From assembly GCA_019232985.1 (NCBI GenBank), contig JAFAMW010000019.1:1-43307 (forward strand): DNA of 43,307 nucleotides, read 5' to 3'. The stretch's first letter is position 1. The number at the start of each line of letters is the position of its first letter. The stretch comes from Roseateles sp. (lineage in GTDB: Bacteria; Pseudomonadota; Gammaproteobacteria; Burkholderiales; Burkholderiaceae). Below are positions 1 through 9,134 of this stretch, in pieces. The notes under the pieces are model-generated. The model was not told where the DNA came from. It searched no databases and was given only the letters and a program-made list of their open reading frames with translations. The position numbers and the translations under genes were made by a program.

Positions 1-1197
1 CTGCGCGGCGGCGACCAGCTGTTCCCGCTGATGCGCGCGCGCATCGATGCGGCGACCGACGAGGTCTGGCTCGCGACCTATATTTTTCACGACGACGCGG
101 CCGGCCAGGCCCTGCTCGCGAGCCTCGTCGCCGCGGCCGCGCGCGGCGTGCGCGTGCGCGCCGTCGTCGACGGCTTCGGCTCCAAGGCGAGCCTGGCCTG
201 GCTCGAGCGCGGCGTCGCGGGCAGCGGCGTCGCGCTCGCGGTGTTCCGGCCGCTCAAGCAATGGTGGACCTGGCTCGAGCCGGGCCAGCTGCGCCGCCTG
301 CACCAGAAGCTGTGCGTCGTCGACGGCCGGCACGGCTTCGTCGGCGGCGTCAACATCATCGACGACCGCGACGACCTGCACCATGGCATGGGCGAGCAGC
401 CGCGCCTGGACTTCGCGGTCGCGCTGCACGGCGCGATCGTCGCGCCGATCGAGCAGGCCGCGCGCGCGGTCTGGACGCGCGCCTGGCTCGGCCGCGACTT
501 CGGCGAGGAATTCCTCGGCCTGCTGCGCAGTCCCGAGCCGGTGCGCCGCGTGCGCCGCCTGCTGCGCGGCGTGCGCATGCCGCGGGCGCAGCGCGGCGCC
601 GGCGACGCGCTGCCCGCGCTGCCGCCGGTCTGCGTCGGCTTCGTGCTGCGCGACAACCTGCGCCAGCGCCGCACGATCGAGGCCGCCTACGTCGAGGCGA
701 TCGACGCGGCGCAGACGAGCGTCGACCTCGCGACGCCGTACTTCTACCCGGGCCAGAGCTTCCGGCGCGCGCTGCGCGACGCCGCGCGCCGCGGCGTGCG
801 CGTGCGCCTGCTGCTGCAGGGCAAGGTCGACTACGCGCTCGCCGGCATGGCCGCGCGCGCGCTCTACAAGGAACTGCTCGGCCACGGCGTCCAGGTCTTC
901 GAGTACACGCAGGCCTGGCTGCACGCCAAGGTCTGCGTCGTCGACGGGCATTGGGCGACGGTCGGCAGCTCGAACATCGACCCGCTGTCGCTGCTGCTCA
1001 ACCTCGAGGCCAACGTGATCGTCGTCGACGCGCCGTTCGCGGCGACGCTCGAGGCCGAGCTCGAGCGCGCCGTCGCCGGCGCGCGCCGCATCGAGCGCTG
1101 GGGCGGCGAGGGCTGGCGCGGCGTGCTCGGGCGCGCGTGCGTGGCCTGGGTCGCCTACGTCTACCTGCGCGTGGCCGGCGCGACCGGGCGCTACTGA
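1..1197 (+). CDS. Cardiolipin synthase-like phospholipase D family protein, 5' end cut off by window
   Basis: Open from base 1 to the TGA at 1195-1197 (398 residues seen); the start lies left of the window. Two HKD motifs of the phospholipase D superfamily are visible: HQKLCVVDG from base 301 and HAKVCVVDG from base 922, each followed by the usual G-N/S-N-I stretch. Two HKD domains in one chain with no obvious membrane segment in the visible part fit the ClsB type of cardiolipin synthase, which makes cardiolipin at the inner membrane from phosphatidylglycerol and another phospholipid. A different phosphatidyltransferase or phospholipase of the same superfamily cannot be excluded. The 3' end overlaps the end of the convergent esterase gene by 7 bases (1191-1197). 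Confidence 0.85.
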   Translation: MRGGDQLFPLMRARIDAATDEVWLATYIFHDDAAGQALLASLVAAAARGVRVRAVVDGFGSKASLAWLERGVAGSGVALAVFRPLKQWWTWLEPGQLRRLHQKLCVVDGRHGFVGGVNIIDDRDDLHHGMGEQPRLDFAVALHGAIVAPIEQAARAVWTRAWLGRDFGEEFLGLLRSPEPVRRVRRLLRGVRMPRAQRGAGDALPALPPVCVGFVLRDNLRQRRTIEAAYVEAIDAAQTSVDLATPYFYPGQSFRRALRDAARRGVRVRLLLQGKVDYALAGMAARALYKELLGHGVQVFEYTQAWLHAKVCVVDGHWATVGSSNIDPLSLLLNLEANVIVVDAPFAATLEAELERAVAGARRIERWGGEGWRGVLGRACVAWVAYVYLRVAGATGRY

Positions 1198-2408
1198 GCC
1201 GCCGCCGGTTCGGCGCGGTACAGGAAGTCGAGCATCGCCGGCACGCGCGCGGCCCAAGAGGCTTCGTCGTGGGTCGCGCCGGGCGCCTCGAGGTAGGCGA
1301 GCGTCGCGTCGCTCCAGCCCCGGGCGCGCAAGGCGTCGCGCAGCGCGCGCGCGTCGGGCACCGTGCCGTCGCCCTCGCGCGTGCCGATGTCGAGCCACAC
1401 GCGCGGGCGGCGCGCGTCGGGCCATTGCGTGGCGGCGACGTCGCGCAGCAGGCGGCGCTCGTCCCACCAGACCGACGGCGAGACGACGAGCGCGGCGCCG
1501 AAGACGTCGGCGTGGTGCAGGGCGAGCCACATCGAGATCAGCCCGCCCAGCGAGGAGCCGCCGACGGCCGTGTGCGCGGCGTCGGGCAGGCTGCGGAAAT
1601 GCGCGTCGATATAGGGCTTGAGCTCCTCGACCAGGTAGTGCGCGTAGGCGGGGCCTTGGCCGCCATGCAGCTGGCCGTCGGCGCCGCGCGCGGCGGTCGG
1701 CGTGTAGTCGGCGAGCCGCTCGGCCGTGTTGTCGACGGCGACGACGATGAAGGGCCGCAGGCGCCCCGCTTCGACGCCGGCCTGCGCGGCCTCGTCGACC
1801 TGCCATTCGGCGCCCGCCGCGGCCGCGTCGAAGACGTTCTGCCCGTCGTGCAGATAGAGCACCGGGTAGCGCTGCGCGGGGTGGTCGGCGTAGCCGGGCG
1901 GCAGCCAGACCTGCAGGCCGCGCGCGCCGATGAAACGCGATGGCAGCGGCGCGAGCCGCTCGATGGTGCCGACGCGCGACAGCGGCGGCGCCGCGACCTC
2001 GGCGCCGAACGCGCGCTCGACGCGCTGGGCGGCGCCCGCGAGCCGCAGCGTGCGGTTCGGCCCCGGCTCCCAGCCCGCGTCGGGCGGCGCGCCCGGGCGG
2101 TCGATCTTGAACTTGTAGGTGAGCGGCTGGCCCTGGCCGGCGTCGTCGGCGAAGTCGACGACCGCCTCGTAACGGCCGTCCCCGACGGCATGGGCGGGCA
2201 GGGTCTGCTGCCAGCTCAGCGGCGCTGCCGCGCCGCGCAGGCCGACCGCGTCGTGCGCGGGGTCGAAGCGCCCGGCCGCGATCTCGGGGCCGAGGTCGAG
2301 CGTGAAGTCGACGCGGTGATCGGCCGCCGCCGCGGCCGGGAGCAGCGCGAGCAGCGCGAGCGCGGCGGCGGCGAGCAGGCGGGACGGCTGGCGGGCGTGG
2401 CGCGGCAT
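1191..2408 (-). CDS. Secreted alpha/beta-hydrolase (putative esterase, Fes/IroE-like) with N-terminal carbohydrate-binding-like domain
   Basis: 405 residues. An Ala/Leu-rich signal peptide (about residues 1-29) indicates export. Residues 30-125 resemble a starch-binding CBM20/CBM48-type beta-sandwich, with a VGLRG...PLSW...YKFKI...WEPGPNR pattern. Residues 140-400 are an alpha/beta-hydrolase of the putative esterase family (PF00756), with LYLHDGQNVF near 185 and a nucleophile elbow GSSLG (Ser286); His380 in ATHDEASW is the likely catalytic histidine and Asp340 or Asp347 the acid. The ATG shares its first base with the hutH stop (TGATG), so it is probably translationally coupled to hutH and expressed with the hut genes. 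The substrate is unknown; nothing ties it to histidine breakdown except position. Confidence 0.85.
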   Translation of the reverse strand: MPRHARQPSRLLAAAALALLALLPAAAAADHRVDFTLDLGPEIAAGRFDPAHDAVGLRGAAAPLSWQQTLPAHAVGDGRYEAVVDFADDAGQGQPLTYKFKIDRPGAPPDAGWEPGPNRTLRLAGAAQRVERAFGAEVAAPPLSRVGTIERLAPLPSRFIGARGLQVWLPPGYADHPAQRYPVLYLHDGQNVFDAAAAGAEWQVDEAAQAGVEAGRLRPFIVVAVDNTAERLADYTPTAARGADGQLHGGQGPAYAHYLVEELKPYIDAHFRSLPDAAHTAVGGSSLGGLISMWLALHHADVFGAALVVSPSVWWDERRLLRDVAATQWPDARRPRVWLDIGTREGDGTVPDARALRDALRARGWSDATLAYLEAPGATHDEASWAARVPAMLDFLYRAEPAAAQ

Positions 2409-4024
2409 CAGAGGATGGTAAGCGCTCCGGCGGTATGCGCGAGCGCGCCGATCTCGCCCGAATCGACGAGCGCACGCGCATGCTCGATGTCGGGCGCGAG
2501 GTAATGGTCCTCGGGCATGGCCGGGCAGTCGCGGCGCAGGCGCGCGTGGGCGGCCTCGAGCGGGCCCGAGCTCGCGAGCGGGCGCAGGAACTCGACGCCC
2601 TGGGCGGCAGCGAGCAGCTCGATCGCGACGATATGCGCGGTGTTGTCGAGCATGTTCGCGAGGCGGCGCGCCGCGAAGGTCGCCATGCTCACGTGGTCCT
2701 CCTGGTTGGCCGAGGTCGGCAGCGAGTCGACGCTGGCCGGGTGGGCGAGCGACTTGTTCTCGCTCGCGAGCGCGGCCGCCGTCACGTGGGCGATCATGAA
2801 GCCGCTGTTGAGGCCCGCGTTCGGCGTCAGGAAGGCCGGCAGGCGCGACACGCCGGTGTCGATCAGCATCGCGATGCGGCGCTCGGCGATCGCGCCGACC
2901 TCGGCGATCGCGCAGGCGAGCGCGTCGGCCGCGAGCGCCACCGGCTCGGCGTGGAAGTTGCCGCCGCTGATCATCGCGCCGTCGTCGGCGCGCGCAGGCG
3001 CCGGGCCGCCCCAAGCCTGCGCAGCCCCCTCGGGGGGCAGCCGACCCGGGTCGGCGTGGGGGTCGGCAAACACCAGGGGGTTGTCCGTGACCGCGTTGGC
3101 CTCGCGCAGCAGCACCTCGCGCACATAGCGGGTCTGGTCGAGGCAGGCGCCCATCACTTGCGGCTGGCAGCGCAGGCAATAGGGGTCCTGGACGCGCTCG
3201 TCGCCTTCGCGGTGCGAGGCGCGGATCGCGCTGCCCGCGAGCAGCGCGCGGTAGGCGGCCGCGCATTCGATCTGGCCCGGCTGGCCGCGCACCGCGTGGA
3301 TGCGCGGGTCGAACGGGCCGTCGCTGCCGCGCGCGGCGTCGAGGCTCAGGGCGCCGCTGACGACGGCCGTCGCGAACACGCCCTCGAAGCGCAGCAGCGC
3401 GTCGAGCGCGAGCGCCGTCGAGGTCTGCGTGCCGTTGATCAGCGCCAGGCCTTCCTTGGCTTCGAGCGCGAGCGGCTTCAGCCCCGCGCGCTCGAGCTCG
3501 GCTGCGGCCGGGCGGCGCTGGCCGTCGACGAGCATCTCGCCTTCGCCCATCAGCGCCAGCGTCATGTGCGACAGCGGCGCGAGGTCGCCCGACGCGCCGA
3601 CCGAGCCCTGCGCGGGCACGTAGGGCACGAGGCCCGCGTTGAACACGTCGAGCAGGCTTTGCACGACGGCCTCGCGCACGCCCGAGTAGCCGCGCGCGAG
3701 CGAGGCCGCCTTGGTCGCGAGCATCAGGCGCACGACGCTCGGCGCGAGCGGCGCGCCGACGCCGACGCAGTGCGAGCGGATCAGGTTGCGCTGCAGCTGG
3801 GCGAGCTCGGCCTTGCCGATGCGCTGGCTCGCGAGCTTGCCGAAGCCGGTGTTGACGCCGTAGATCGGGTCGTCGCCGGCCGCGGCGGCCTGGACGATCG
3901 CGGCGCTCTTGAGGATCGCGCCGCGCGCTTCGGCGGCGAGCGTCAGCGTGACGCCGCCGGCGCGGATCGCGCGCAGGTCGGCGAGCGTGAGGGAACCGGG
4001 GTGGAGGGTGAGGGCTTGGCTCAT
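2408..4024 (-). CDS. hutH: Histidine ammonia-lyase, with an unusual in-frame insertion
   Basis: 538 residues. Deaminates L-histidine to trans-urocanate and ammonia, first step of histidine breakdown. The cofactor-forming triad Ala-Ser-Gly is at 144-146 within [11 protein letters not shown]; Tyr55 in YGVNTGFG, the YCLRCQPQV segment with the active-site Arg (285), and Phe357 in [10 protein letters not shown] are in place. Known HutH proteins are about 510 residues; the surplus sits between LVFA (to 320) and ISGGNF (352), where about 27 extra residues rich in Pro, Gly and Ala are encoded by a palindromic repeat-like DNA segment (2985-3064). The frame is kept and all catalytic residues remain, so the enzyme is probably active. 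It follows hutU by 30 bases and overlaps the esterase start by one base. Confidence 0.97.
   Translation of the reverse strand: MSQALTLHPGSLTLADLRAIRAGGVTLTLAAEARGAILKSAAIVQAAAAGDDPIYGVNTGFGKLASQRIGKAELAQLQRNLIRSHCVGVGAPLAPSVVRLMLATKAASLARGYSGVREAVVQSLLDVFNAGLVPYVPAQGSVGASGDLAPLSHMTLALMGEGEMLVDGQRRPAAAELERAGLKPLALEAKEGLALINGTQTSTALALDALLRFEGVFATAVVSGALSLDAARGSDGPFDPRIHAVRGQPGQIECAAAYRALLAGSAIRASHREGDERVQDPYCLRCQPQVMGACLDQTRYVREVLLREANAVTDNPLVFADPHADPGRLPPEGAAQAWGGPAPARADDGAMISGGNFHAEPVALAADALACAIAEVGAIAERRIAMLIDTGVSRLPAFLTPNAGLNSGFMIAHVTAAALASENKSLAHPASVDSLPTSANQEDHVSMATFAARRLANMLDNTAHIVAIELLAAAQGVEFLRPLASSGPLEAAHARLRRDCPAMPEDHYLAPDIEHARALVDSGEIGALAHTAGALTIL
2985..3064. repeat. REP-like palindromic element inside hutH
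   Basis: This stretch encodes the extra segment of HutH (about residues 321-347). It contains a G/C hairpin (GCCCCC 3024-3029 and GGGGGC 3033-3038 around a TCG loop) and a perfect 16-bp palindrome GCCGACCCGGGTCGGC at 3040-3055. From memory, CCCCCTCGGGGGG-cored palindromes are frequent dispersed intergenic repeats in comamonad-type genomes; I could not search for copies. An 11-base match of the core (CCCTCGGGGGG) recurs at 30145-30155, near the tRNA gene. Reading it as an inserted repeat is inference from the palindromes plus the length surplus. Confidence 0.6.
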
Positions 4025-4054
4025 GGGGTCGGCAGGTGAGGGGAGGGGGCTGCT

Positions 4055-5743
4055 TCAGCGCTCGAGCATCGGCAGCTTCAGGCCTTGTTCGCGCGCGCAG
4101 GCCGCGGCGCTGTCGTAGCCCGCGTCGGCGTGGCGCATCACGCCGGTGCCCGGGTCGTTCCAGAGCACGCGCTCGACGCGCCTGGCCGCCGCGTCGGTGC
4201 CGTCGCAGACGATCACGACGCCGCTGTGCTGCGAATAGCCCATGCCGACGCCGCCGCCGTGGTGCAGCGAGACCCAGGTCGCGCCGCCCGCGGTATTCAG
4301 CAGCGCGTTGAGCAGCGGCCAGTCGGACACCGCGTCGGAGCCGTCGCGCATCGCCTCGGTCTCGCGGTTCGGGCTCGCGACCGAGCCCGAGTCGAGGTGG
4401 TCGCGGCCGATCACGATCGGCGCCTTGAGCTCGCCGCTGCGCACCATCTCGTTGAACGCGAGGCCCGCGAGGTGGCGCTCGCCGAGGCCCAGCCAGCAGA
4501 TCCGCGCGGGCAGGCCCTGGAACGCGATGCGCTCGCCGGCCATGTCGAGCCAGCGGTGCAGCTTGTCGTTGTGCGGGAACAGCGCCTTGAGCTTCGCGTC
4601 GGTCTTGCGGATGTCCTCGGGGTCGCCCGAGAGCGCGACCCAGCGGAACGGGCCCTTGCCCTCGCAGAACAGCGGGCGCACATAGGCGGGCACGAAGCCC
4701 GGGAAGTCGAACGCGTTCTTGACGCCCTGGTCGAGCGCGACCTGGCGGATGTTGTTGCCGTAGTCGACGGTCGGGATGCCGAGGGCCTGGAACGCGAGCA
4801 TGGCCTGCACGTGCACGGCGCAGCCGCGCGCGGCCGCGGCCTTGAGGTCGGCGTGCTGGGCCGGGTCGGCCGCGGCGGCCTTCCACTGCGCGACGCTCCA
4901 GCCGGCCGGCAGGTAGCCGTTGATCAGGTCGTGCGCCGAGGTCTGGTCGGTCACGAGGTCGGGCTTGATCGCGGTGCCGGCCTCGCAGCGCGCGGCAAGC
5001 AGCGGCAGCACTTCCGCTGCGTTGCCGAGCAGCGCGATCGAGCGCGCCTCGCCGGCGGCCGTGTACTTGGCGATGCGCGCGAGCGCGTCGTCGAGGTCGG
5101 CGGCCTGCTCGTCGACGTAGCGCGTCTTCAGGCGGAAGTCGATGCGCGACTGCTGGCACTCGATCGTCAGCGAGCTCGCACCCGCGAAGGTCGCGGCGAG
5201 CGGCTGCGCGCCGCCCATGCCGCCGAGGCCCGCGGTCAGGACCCAGCGGCCCTCGAGCGAGCCGCCGTAATGCTGGCGGCCGGCTTCGGCGAAGGTCTCG
5301 TAAGTGCCCTGGACGATGCCTTGCGAGCCGATATAGATCCACGAGCCGGCCGTCATCTGGCCGTACATCATGAGGCCCTTGCGGTCGAGCTCGTTGAAAT
5401 GTTCCCAGTTGGCCCAGGCCGGCACGAGGTTGGAGTTCGCGAGCAGCACGCGCGGCGCGTCGGCGTGGGTGCGGAACACGCCGACCGGCTTGCCGCTCTG
5501 GATCAGCAGCGTCTCGTCCTCGTTCAGGTCCTTGAGCGCCGCGAGGATGGCCTCGAAGCAGTCCCAGTTGCGCGCGGCCTTGCCGATGCCGCCGTAGACG
5601 ACGAGCGCGTCGGGGTTTTCGGCGACGGCCGGGTCCAGGTTGTTCTGGATCATCCGGTAGGCGGCCTCGGCCAGCCAGTTCTTGCAGCTCAGGGTGCTGC
5701 CGTGGGGGGCGCGCACCGGGCGCGGCTGGGCGGGCGTGGACAT
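4055..5743 (-). CDS. hutU: Urocanate hydratase (urocanase)
   Basis: 562 residues, close to the family length of about 557. Hydrates urocanate to 4-imidazolone-5-propionate using tightly bound NAD as electrophile; cytoplasmic. The NAD-binding [10 protein letters not shown] segment is at about 174-183, YGNNIRQ near 328, and the essential active-site Cys is Cys416 in [10 protein letters not shown] (Cys410 in Pseudomonas putida). The chosen ATG (5741-5743) has a GGAG ribosome-binding site about 8 bases ahead and gives the conserved N-terminus. First gene of the leftward hut transcript; its promoter overlaps a HutC-type operator. Confidence 0.98.
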   Translation of the reverse strand: MSTPAQPRPVRAPHGSTLSCKNWLAEAAYRMIQNNLDPAVAENPDALVVYGGIGKAARNWDCFEAILAALKDLNEDETLLIQSGKPVGVFRTHADAPRVLLANSNLVPAWANWEHFNELDRKGLMMYGQMTAGSWIYIGSQGIVQGTYETFAEAGRQHYGGSLEGRWVLTAGLGGMGGAQPLAATFAGASSLTIECQQSRIDFRLKTRYVDEQAADLDDALARIAKYTAAGEARSIALLGNAAEVLPLLAARCEAGTAIKPDLVTDQTSAHDLINGYLPAGWSVAQWKAAAADPAQHADLKAAAARGCAVHVQAMLAFQALGIPTVDYGNNIRQVALDQGVKNAFDFPGFVPAYVRPLFCEGKGPFRWVALSGDPEDIRKTDAKLKALFPHNDKLHRWLDMAGERIAFQGLPARICWLGLGERHLAGLAFNEMVRSGELKAPIVIGRDHLDSGSVASPNRETEAMRDGSDAVSDWPLLNALLNTAGGATWVSLHHGGGVGMGYSQHSGVVIVCDGTDAAARRVERVLWNDPGTGVMRHADAGYDSAAACAREQGLKLPMLER

Positions 5744-5779
5744 GGCGTGGACTCCGTCTGGGGATCGTTGGTGCGGCGG

Positions 5780-5822
5780 ATTCTAGGAGCGCTTTGGCAA
5801 GTTGTCTATACAAGTAAAGTCA
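5780..5822. promoter_or_regulatory. hutU promoter with overlapping HutC operator; weak divergent hutC promoter
   Basis: Inverted repeat TTGT-CTAT-ACAA at 5802-5813 matches the TTGT/ACAA half-sites of known HutC operators. On the minus strand, TAGACA (5808-5803) and TAGAAT (5785-5780), 17 bases apart, form a good sigma-70 promoter for hutU. The operator covers the -35 box, so bound HutC should block polymerase until urocanate releases it. For hutC on the plus strand only TTGGCA (5794-5799) and TAAAGT (5815-5820) with a short 15-base spacer are seen. The operator would then lie in that spacer, implying autorepression. Confidence 0.75.
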
Positions 5823-5837
5823 AGTACGATCTCCCCC

Positions 5838-6548
5838 ATGCAAGCCATTGCTGCGCCGCAATATTTCAAGGTCAAGACGCATTTGCGCGAGGGCATCGCG
5901 GCCGGCCGCTGGCGCGCCGGCGAGCGCCTGCCGTCGGAGTCCGAGCTCGTCGCCGAGTTCGGCCTGTCGCGCATGACGGTCAACCGCGCGCTGCGCGAGC
6001 TCGAGCAGGACGGCCTGGTCGAGCGCGTCCAGGGCGTCGGCAGCTTCGTCGCCGAGCTCGGCCGCGTCGCGTCGACGCTCACGGTGCGCGACATCCAGGA
6101 GGAGATCGCCGCGCGCGGCCACCGCCACGAGGCGCGCCTGCTCGAGCTCGGGTCCTTGCGCGCCGACGCCGCGCAGGCCGCGACCTTCGGCCTCGCGCGC
6201 GGCGCGACGCTGTTCCACAGCGTGATCGTGCACCTCGAGAACGGCCGCGCGATCCAGTGCGAAGACCGGCTCGTGAACCCGGCCGTCGCGCCCGACTACC
6301 TGAAACAAGACTTCACCCGGACAACCCCGACGCACTATCTGCTCGAGGTTGCGCCCTTGAGCGAGGCGCGTTACACCATCGAGGCGCAGCTGCCGAACGA
6401 GGCCGAGGCCGAATGGCTGGGCATCGGCCGGCGCACGCCCTGCCTGGTCGTCACGCGGCGCACGGCCAGCCGCGGCCAGGCCGTGACCTGGGTGCGCCTC
6501 ACGCATCCGGGGCCCGTGTACTCGATCGAAGGGATCGTCCAACCATGA
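5838..6548 (+). CDS. hutC: GntR-family histidine utilisation repressor HutC
   Basis: 236 residues. An N-terminal GntR winged helix-turn-helix (about 10-72, with [20 protein letters not shown] at 31-50) is followed by a UTRA ligand-binding domain (about 90-230) ending in [10 protein letters not shown]. HutC proteins repress hut operons and are relieved by urocanate. The ATG at 5838 is preferred over a TTG at 5802 in the same frame, because the latter lies inside the operator and would add 12 non-conserved residues. First gene of the rightward hut operon; its TGA overlaps the hutD ATG (ATGA). It lies between the two divergent arms, which suits control of both. Confidence 0.96.
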   Translation: MQAIAAPQYFKVKTHLREGIAAGRWRAGERLPSESELVAEFGLSRMTVNRALRELEQDGLVERVQGVGSFVAELGRVASTLTVRDIQEEIAARGHRHEARLLELGSLRADAAQAATFGLARGATLFHSVIVHLENGRAIQCEDRLVNPAVAPDYLKQDFTRTTPTHYLLEVAPLSEARYTIEAQLPNEAEAEWLGIGRRTPCLVVTRRTASRGQAVTWVRLTHPGPVYSIEGIVQP

Positions 6549-7096
6549 GCTGGAGCACCATCAGCGCCGCCCAGGTCCAGCCGCAGCGCTGGAAGAACGA
6601 CGGCGGCTGGACCCGCGAGCTGCTCGCCTGGCCGCACCTCGCCGACTGGACGCTGCGCGTCAGCGTCGCCGACATCGAGGCCGACGGCCCGTTCTCGAGC
6701 TTTGCCGGCGTGCAGCGCTGGTTCGCCGTGCTCGAGGGCACGGGCGTGCGGCTTTACGAATACGAAATGCGCCCCGGCGACGAGCTGCTGAGCTTCGACG
6801 GCGCGCTCGCGCCCGACTGCACGCTGCTCGGCGGCGCGACGCGCGACTTCAACCTGATGCACCGGCGCGACCAGGGCCGGCTGCGCGTCGTGCCGGCCGC
6901 GCAGGTGCCGGCGCTGCAGGCCGAGCCGGCCGACTGGCTCGGCTTCTTCACGGCCGACGGCGGCACGCTCACGCATGGCGGGCGCAGCATGGCGCTGGGC
7001 GCGCAGACGCTCGCCTGGTGCGAGCAGCCTGTCGCGCAGCCGCTCGGGTTCGCGGGCCGCGGCGCGGCGTGGTGGCTGCACTGGAGCGCGACATGA
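6545..7096 (+). CDS. hutD: HutD family protein
   Basis: 183 residues, starting at the ATG that overlaps the hutC stop. The N-terminal [15 protein letters not shown] and the central [15 protein letters not shown] and FNLMHRRD segments are HutD hallmarks; the fold is a bicupin. HutD is not an enzyme of the pathway. In Pseudomonas it has been proposed to act as a governor that limits hut expression, perhaps by binding urocanate or formylglutamate. Here it is locked between hutC and hutI with 4-base ATGA overlaps at both ends, so its dosage should follow the repressor's. Confidence 0.95.
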   Translation: MSWSTISAAQVQPQRWKNDGGWTRELLAWPHLADWTLRVSVADIEADGPFSSFAGVQRWFAVLEGTGVRLYEYEMRPGDELLSFDGALAPDCTLLGGATRDFNLMHRRDQGRLRVVPAAQVPALQAEPADWLGFFTADGGTLTHGGRSMALGAQTLAWCEQPVAQPLGFAGRGAAWWLHWSAT

Positions 7097-8325
7097 GCGT
7101 TGCGGCAGCCAAGGTTCACGCGGTCGACGCGGCGCCGCAGCGTGTGCTGTGGCGCCACGCGCGCATCGCGAGCTTCGCGGCCGACACCGGCTGGGGCCTG
7201 ATCGACGCGGGCGCGATCCTGACCGAGGGCGATCGCATCGCCTGGGTCGGCGCCGAGGCCGAGCTCGCGCCCCAGGACGTCGCCGCCGAGCGCTCGCTCG
7301 GCGGCGCGCTCGTCACGCCGGGCCTGATCGACGCGCATACCCACCTCGTCTACGGCGGCGACCGCGCGCGCGAGTTCGAGATGCGCCTCGAGGGCGCGAC
7401 CTACGAGCAGATCGCCAAGGCCGGCGGCGGCATCCGCTCGACCGTCGCGGCGACGCGCATGGCGAGCGAACTCGAGCTGCGCGCGAGCGCGCAGGCGCGC
7501 CTCGACGCGCTGATCCGCGAGGGCGTGACGACGGTCGAGATCAAGTCCGGCTACGGCCTGTCGCTCGAGTCCGAGCGGCGCTGCCTCGAGGTCGCGCGCG
7601 CGCTGCGCGGCGCTTGCGTGCGCACGACCTACCTGGGCGCGCACGCCGTGCCGCCCGAGTTCCACGGCCGCCCCGACGACTACGTGGACCTCGTGATCGG
7701 CTGGATGCCCGAGCTGCGCGACGCCGGGCTGATCGACGCGGTCGACGCGTTCTGCGAGAGCATCGGCTTCACGCCCGAGCAGACGCGCCGCGTGTTCGCG
7801 GCCGCGCGCGAGCTCGAGTTGCCGGTCAAGCTGCACGCCGAACAGCTGTCGGACCAGGGCGGCGCCCAGCTCGCCTGCGAATTCGGTGCGCTGTCCTGCG
7901 ACCACCTCGAGCATGTGAGCCCGGCCGGCATCGACGCGATGCGGCGCAGCGGCACCGTCGCGCTGCTGCTGCCGGGCGCCTACTACTTCCTGCGCGAGAC
8001 CGCGCTGCCGCCGATCGCGGCGCTGCGCGAGGCCGGCGTGCCGATCGCGATCGCGACCGACCACAACCCGGGCACTTCGCCGACGCTGTCGCCGCTCTTG
8101 ATGCTCAACATGGCCTGCACGCTGTTCCGCATGACGCCCGAGGAGGCGCTGCGCGGCCTGACCGTCAACGCGGCGCGCGCGCTGGGCCTGCCGGACCGCG
8201 GCCGCCTGAGCCCGGGCCTGCGCGCCGACTTCTGCGCCTGGGACGCCGGCCATCCCAACGAACTGGCCTATTACTTCGGCCGCAACCCGCTGCGCGAGCG
8301 GGTTTTTGGAGGTGTCGCGTCGTGA
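7093..8325 (+). CDS. hutI: Imidazolonepropionase
   Basis: 410 residues, the usual length. A metal-dependent amidohydrolase that opens the ring of 4-imidazolone-5-propionate to N-formimino-L-glutamate. The metal-binding HTH of [10 protein letters not shown] is at 82-84, followed by the family-specific [32 protein letters not shown] and the late [10 protein letters not shown] motif are all present. The start at 7093 (overlap ATGA with hutD) is chosen over an upstream Met at 7018 that lies within hutD and adds non-conserved sequence. Third enzyme of the pathway. Confidence 0.98.
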   Translation: MSVAAAKVHAVDAAPQRVLWRHARIASFAADTGWGLIDAGAILTEGDRIAWVGAEAELAPQDVAAERSLGGALVTPGLIDAHTHLVYGGDRAREFEMRLEGATYEQIAKAGGGIRSTVAATRMASELELRASAQARLDALIREGVTTVEIKSGYGLSLESERRCLEVARALRGACVRTTYLGAHAVPPEFHGRPDDYVDLVIGWMPELRDAGLIDAVDAFCESIGFTPEQTRRVFAAARELELPVKLHAEQLSDQGGAQLACEFGALSCDHLEHVSPAGIDAMRRSGTVALLLPGAYYFLRETALPPIAALREAGVPIAIATDHNPGTSPTLSPLLMLNMACTLFRMTPEEALRGLTVNAARALGLPDRGRLSPGLRADFCAWDAGHPNELAYYFGRNPLRERVFGGVAS

Positions 8326-9134
8326 GTGATTCTGCTTCGGTCTTCAAGCTCCACCAGGGCTGCACGCCGCTGCTCGTCAGCATGCCCCATGTCGGCACCG
8401 AGATCCCGGCCGACCAGCACGAGCGCTACGCGCCGCGCGCGCTCGCGTTCGAGGACACCGACTGGCACCTCGAGCGCCTGTACGGCGAGATCGCGAAGCG
8501 CCTCGGCGCGAGCCTGATCGTGCCGCGCTACTCGCGCTACCTGATCGACCTGAACCGCCCGCCCGACGACACGCCGATGTACCCGGGCGCGGCCAATACC
8601 GAGCTGTGCCCGACGCGCTTCTTCACCTCGGAGCCGCTGTACGCGCCAGGCCGTGCGCCCGACGCGGCCGAGGTCGAGCGCCGTCGCGAGACCTACTGGC
8701 GGCCTTACCACGACGCGCTGCAGGCCGAGCTCGACCGCCTGCGCGAGGTCCACGGCGTCGCGCTGCTGTTCGACGCGCACAGCATCAAGTCCGAGCTGCC
8801 CTGGCTGTTCGAGGGCCAGCTGCCCGCGCTGAACCTCGGCACCGTCGACGGCCGCGCCTGCGACCCCGAGCTCCAGCAGCGCCTCGTCGCCGTGCTCGCG
8901 GGCCAGGACGCGCAAAGCCATGTCGTGAACGGCCGCTTCAAGGGCGGCTACATCACGCGCCACTACGGCCAGCCCGCGCAGGGCCAGCACGCGGTCCAGC
9001 TCGAGATGTGCTGGCGCTGCTATATGGACGAGGCCAAGCCGCCCGTCGACGGCTACGACGAGGCGCGCGCCGCGCGCATCCAGCCCTTGCTCGAGACCCT
9101 GCTGGCCACGCTGCAGGCCTGGGCGCGGGCATGA
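8322..9134 (+). CDS. hutG: N-formylglutamate deformylase (GTG start)
   Basis: 270 residues. Hydrolyses N-formyl-L-glutamate to L-glutamate and formate, final step of the five-step route. MPHVGTEIP (21-29), [10 protein letters not shown] (45-54), [12 protein letters not shown] (72-83) and [10 protein letters not shown] are typical of the N-formylglutamate amidohydrolase family (PF05013). The start is a GTG overlapping the hutI stop (GTGA). GGAGGT at 8308-8313, 8 bases ahead, is the best ribosome-binding site in the operon and decides this start. It is not the arginase-like HutG (formiminoglutamase) of enteric bacteria. Confidence 0.96.
   Translation: MSDSASVFKLHQGCTPLLVSMPHVGTEIPADQHERYAPRALAFEDTDWHLERLYGEIAKRLGASLIVPRYSRYLIDLNRPPDDTPMYPGAANTELCPTRFFTSEPLYAPGRAPDAAEVERRRETYWRPYHDALQAELDRLREVHGVALLFDAHSIKSELPWLFEGQLPALNLGTVDGRACDPELQQRLVAVLAGQDAQSHVVNGRFKGGYITRHYGQPAQGQHAVQLEMCWRCYMDEAKPPVDGYDEARAARIQPLLETLLATLQAWARA

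Noticed and set aside
261..2504. Long plus-strand frame opposite the esterase
   Set aside because: Arg/Ala-dominated translation without recognisable domains; antisense shadow of the esterase and cls-like genes.
2408..4024. hutH considered a pseudogene because of the insertion
   Set aside because: The frame is intact from start to stop and the ASG triad and other active-site residues are all present.
1191..5813. A 1540-codon open frame on the minus strand through esterase, hutH and hutU
   Set aside because: Only its last 405 codons (the esterase) look like protein; the rest is Arg/Ala/Pro-rich shadow sequence under hutH and hutU, expected at this GC content.
5802..5837. TTG at 5802 as the hutC start
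   Set aside because: It lies within the HutC operator and adds residues not typical of the family; ATG 5838 gives the normal N-terminus.
8326..8517. ORF starting at 8326 just after hutI
   Set aside because: Out of frame with hutG; the real gene starts at GTG 8322 with a strong ribosome-binding site.
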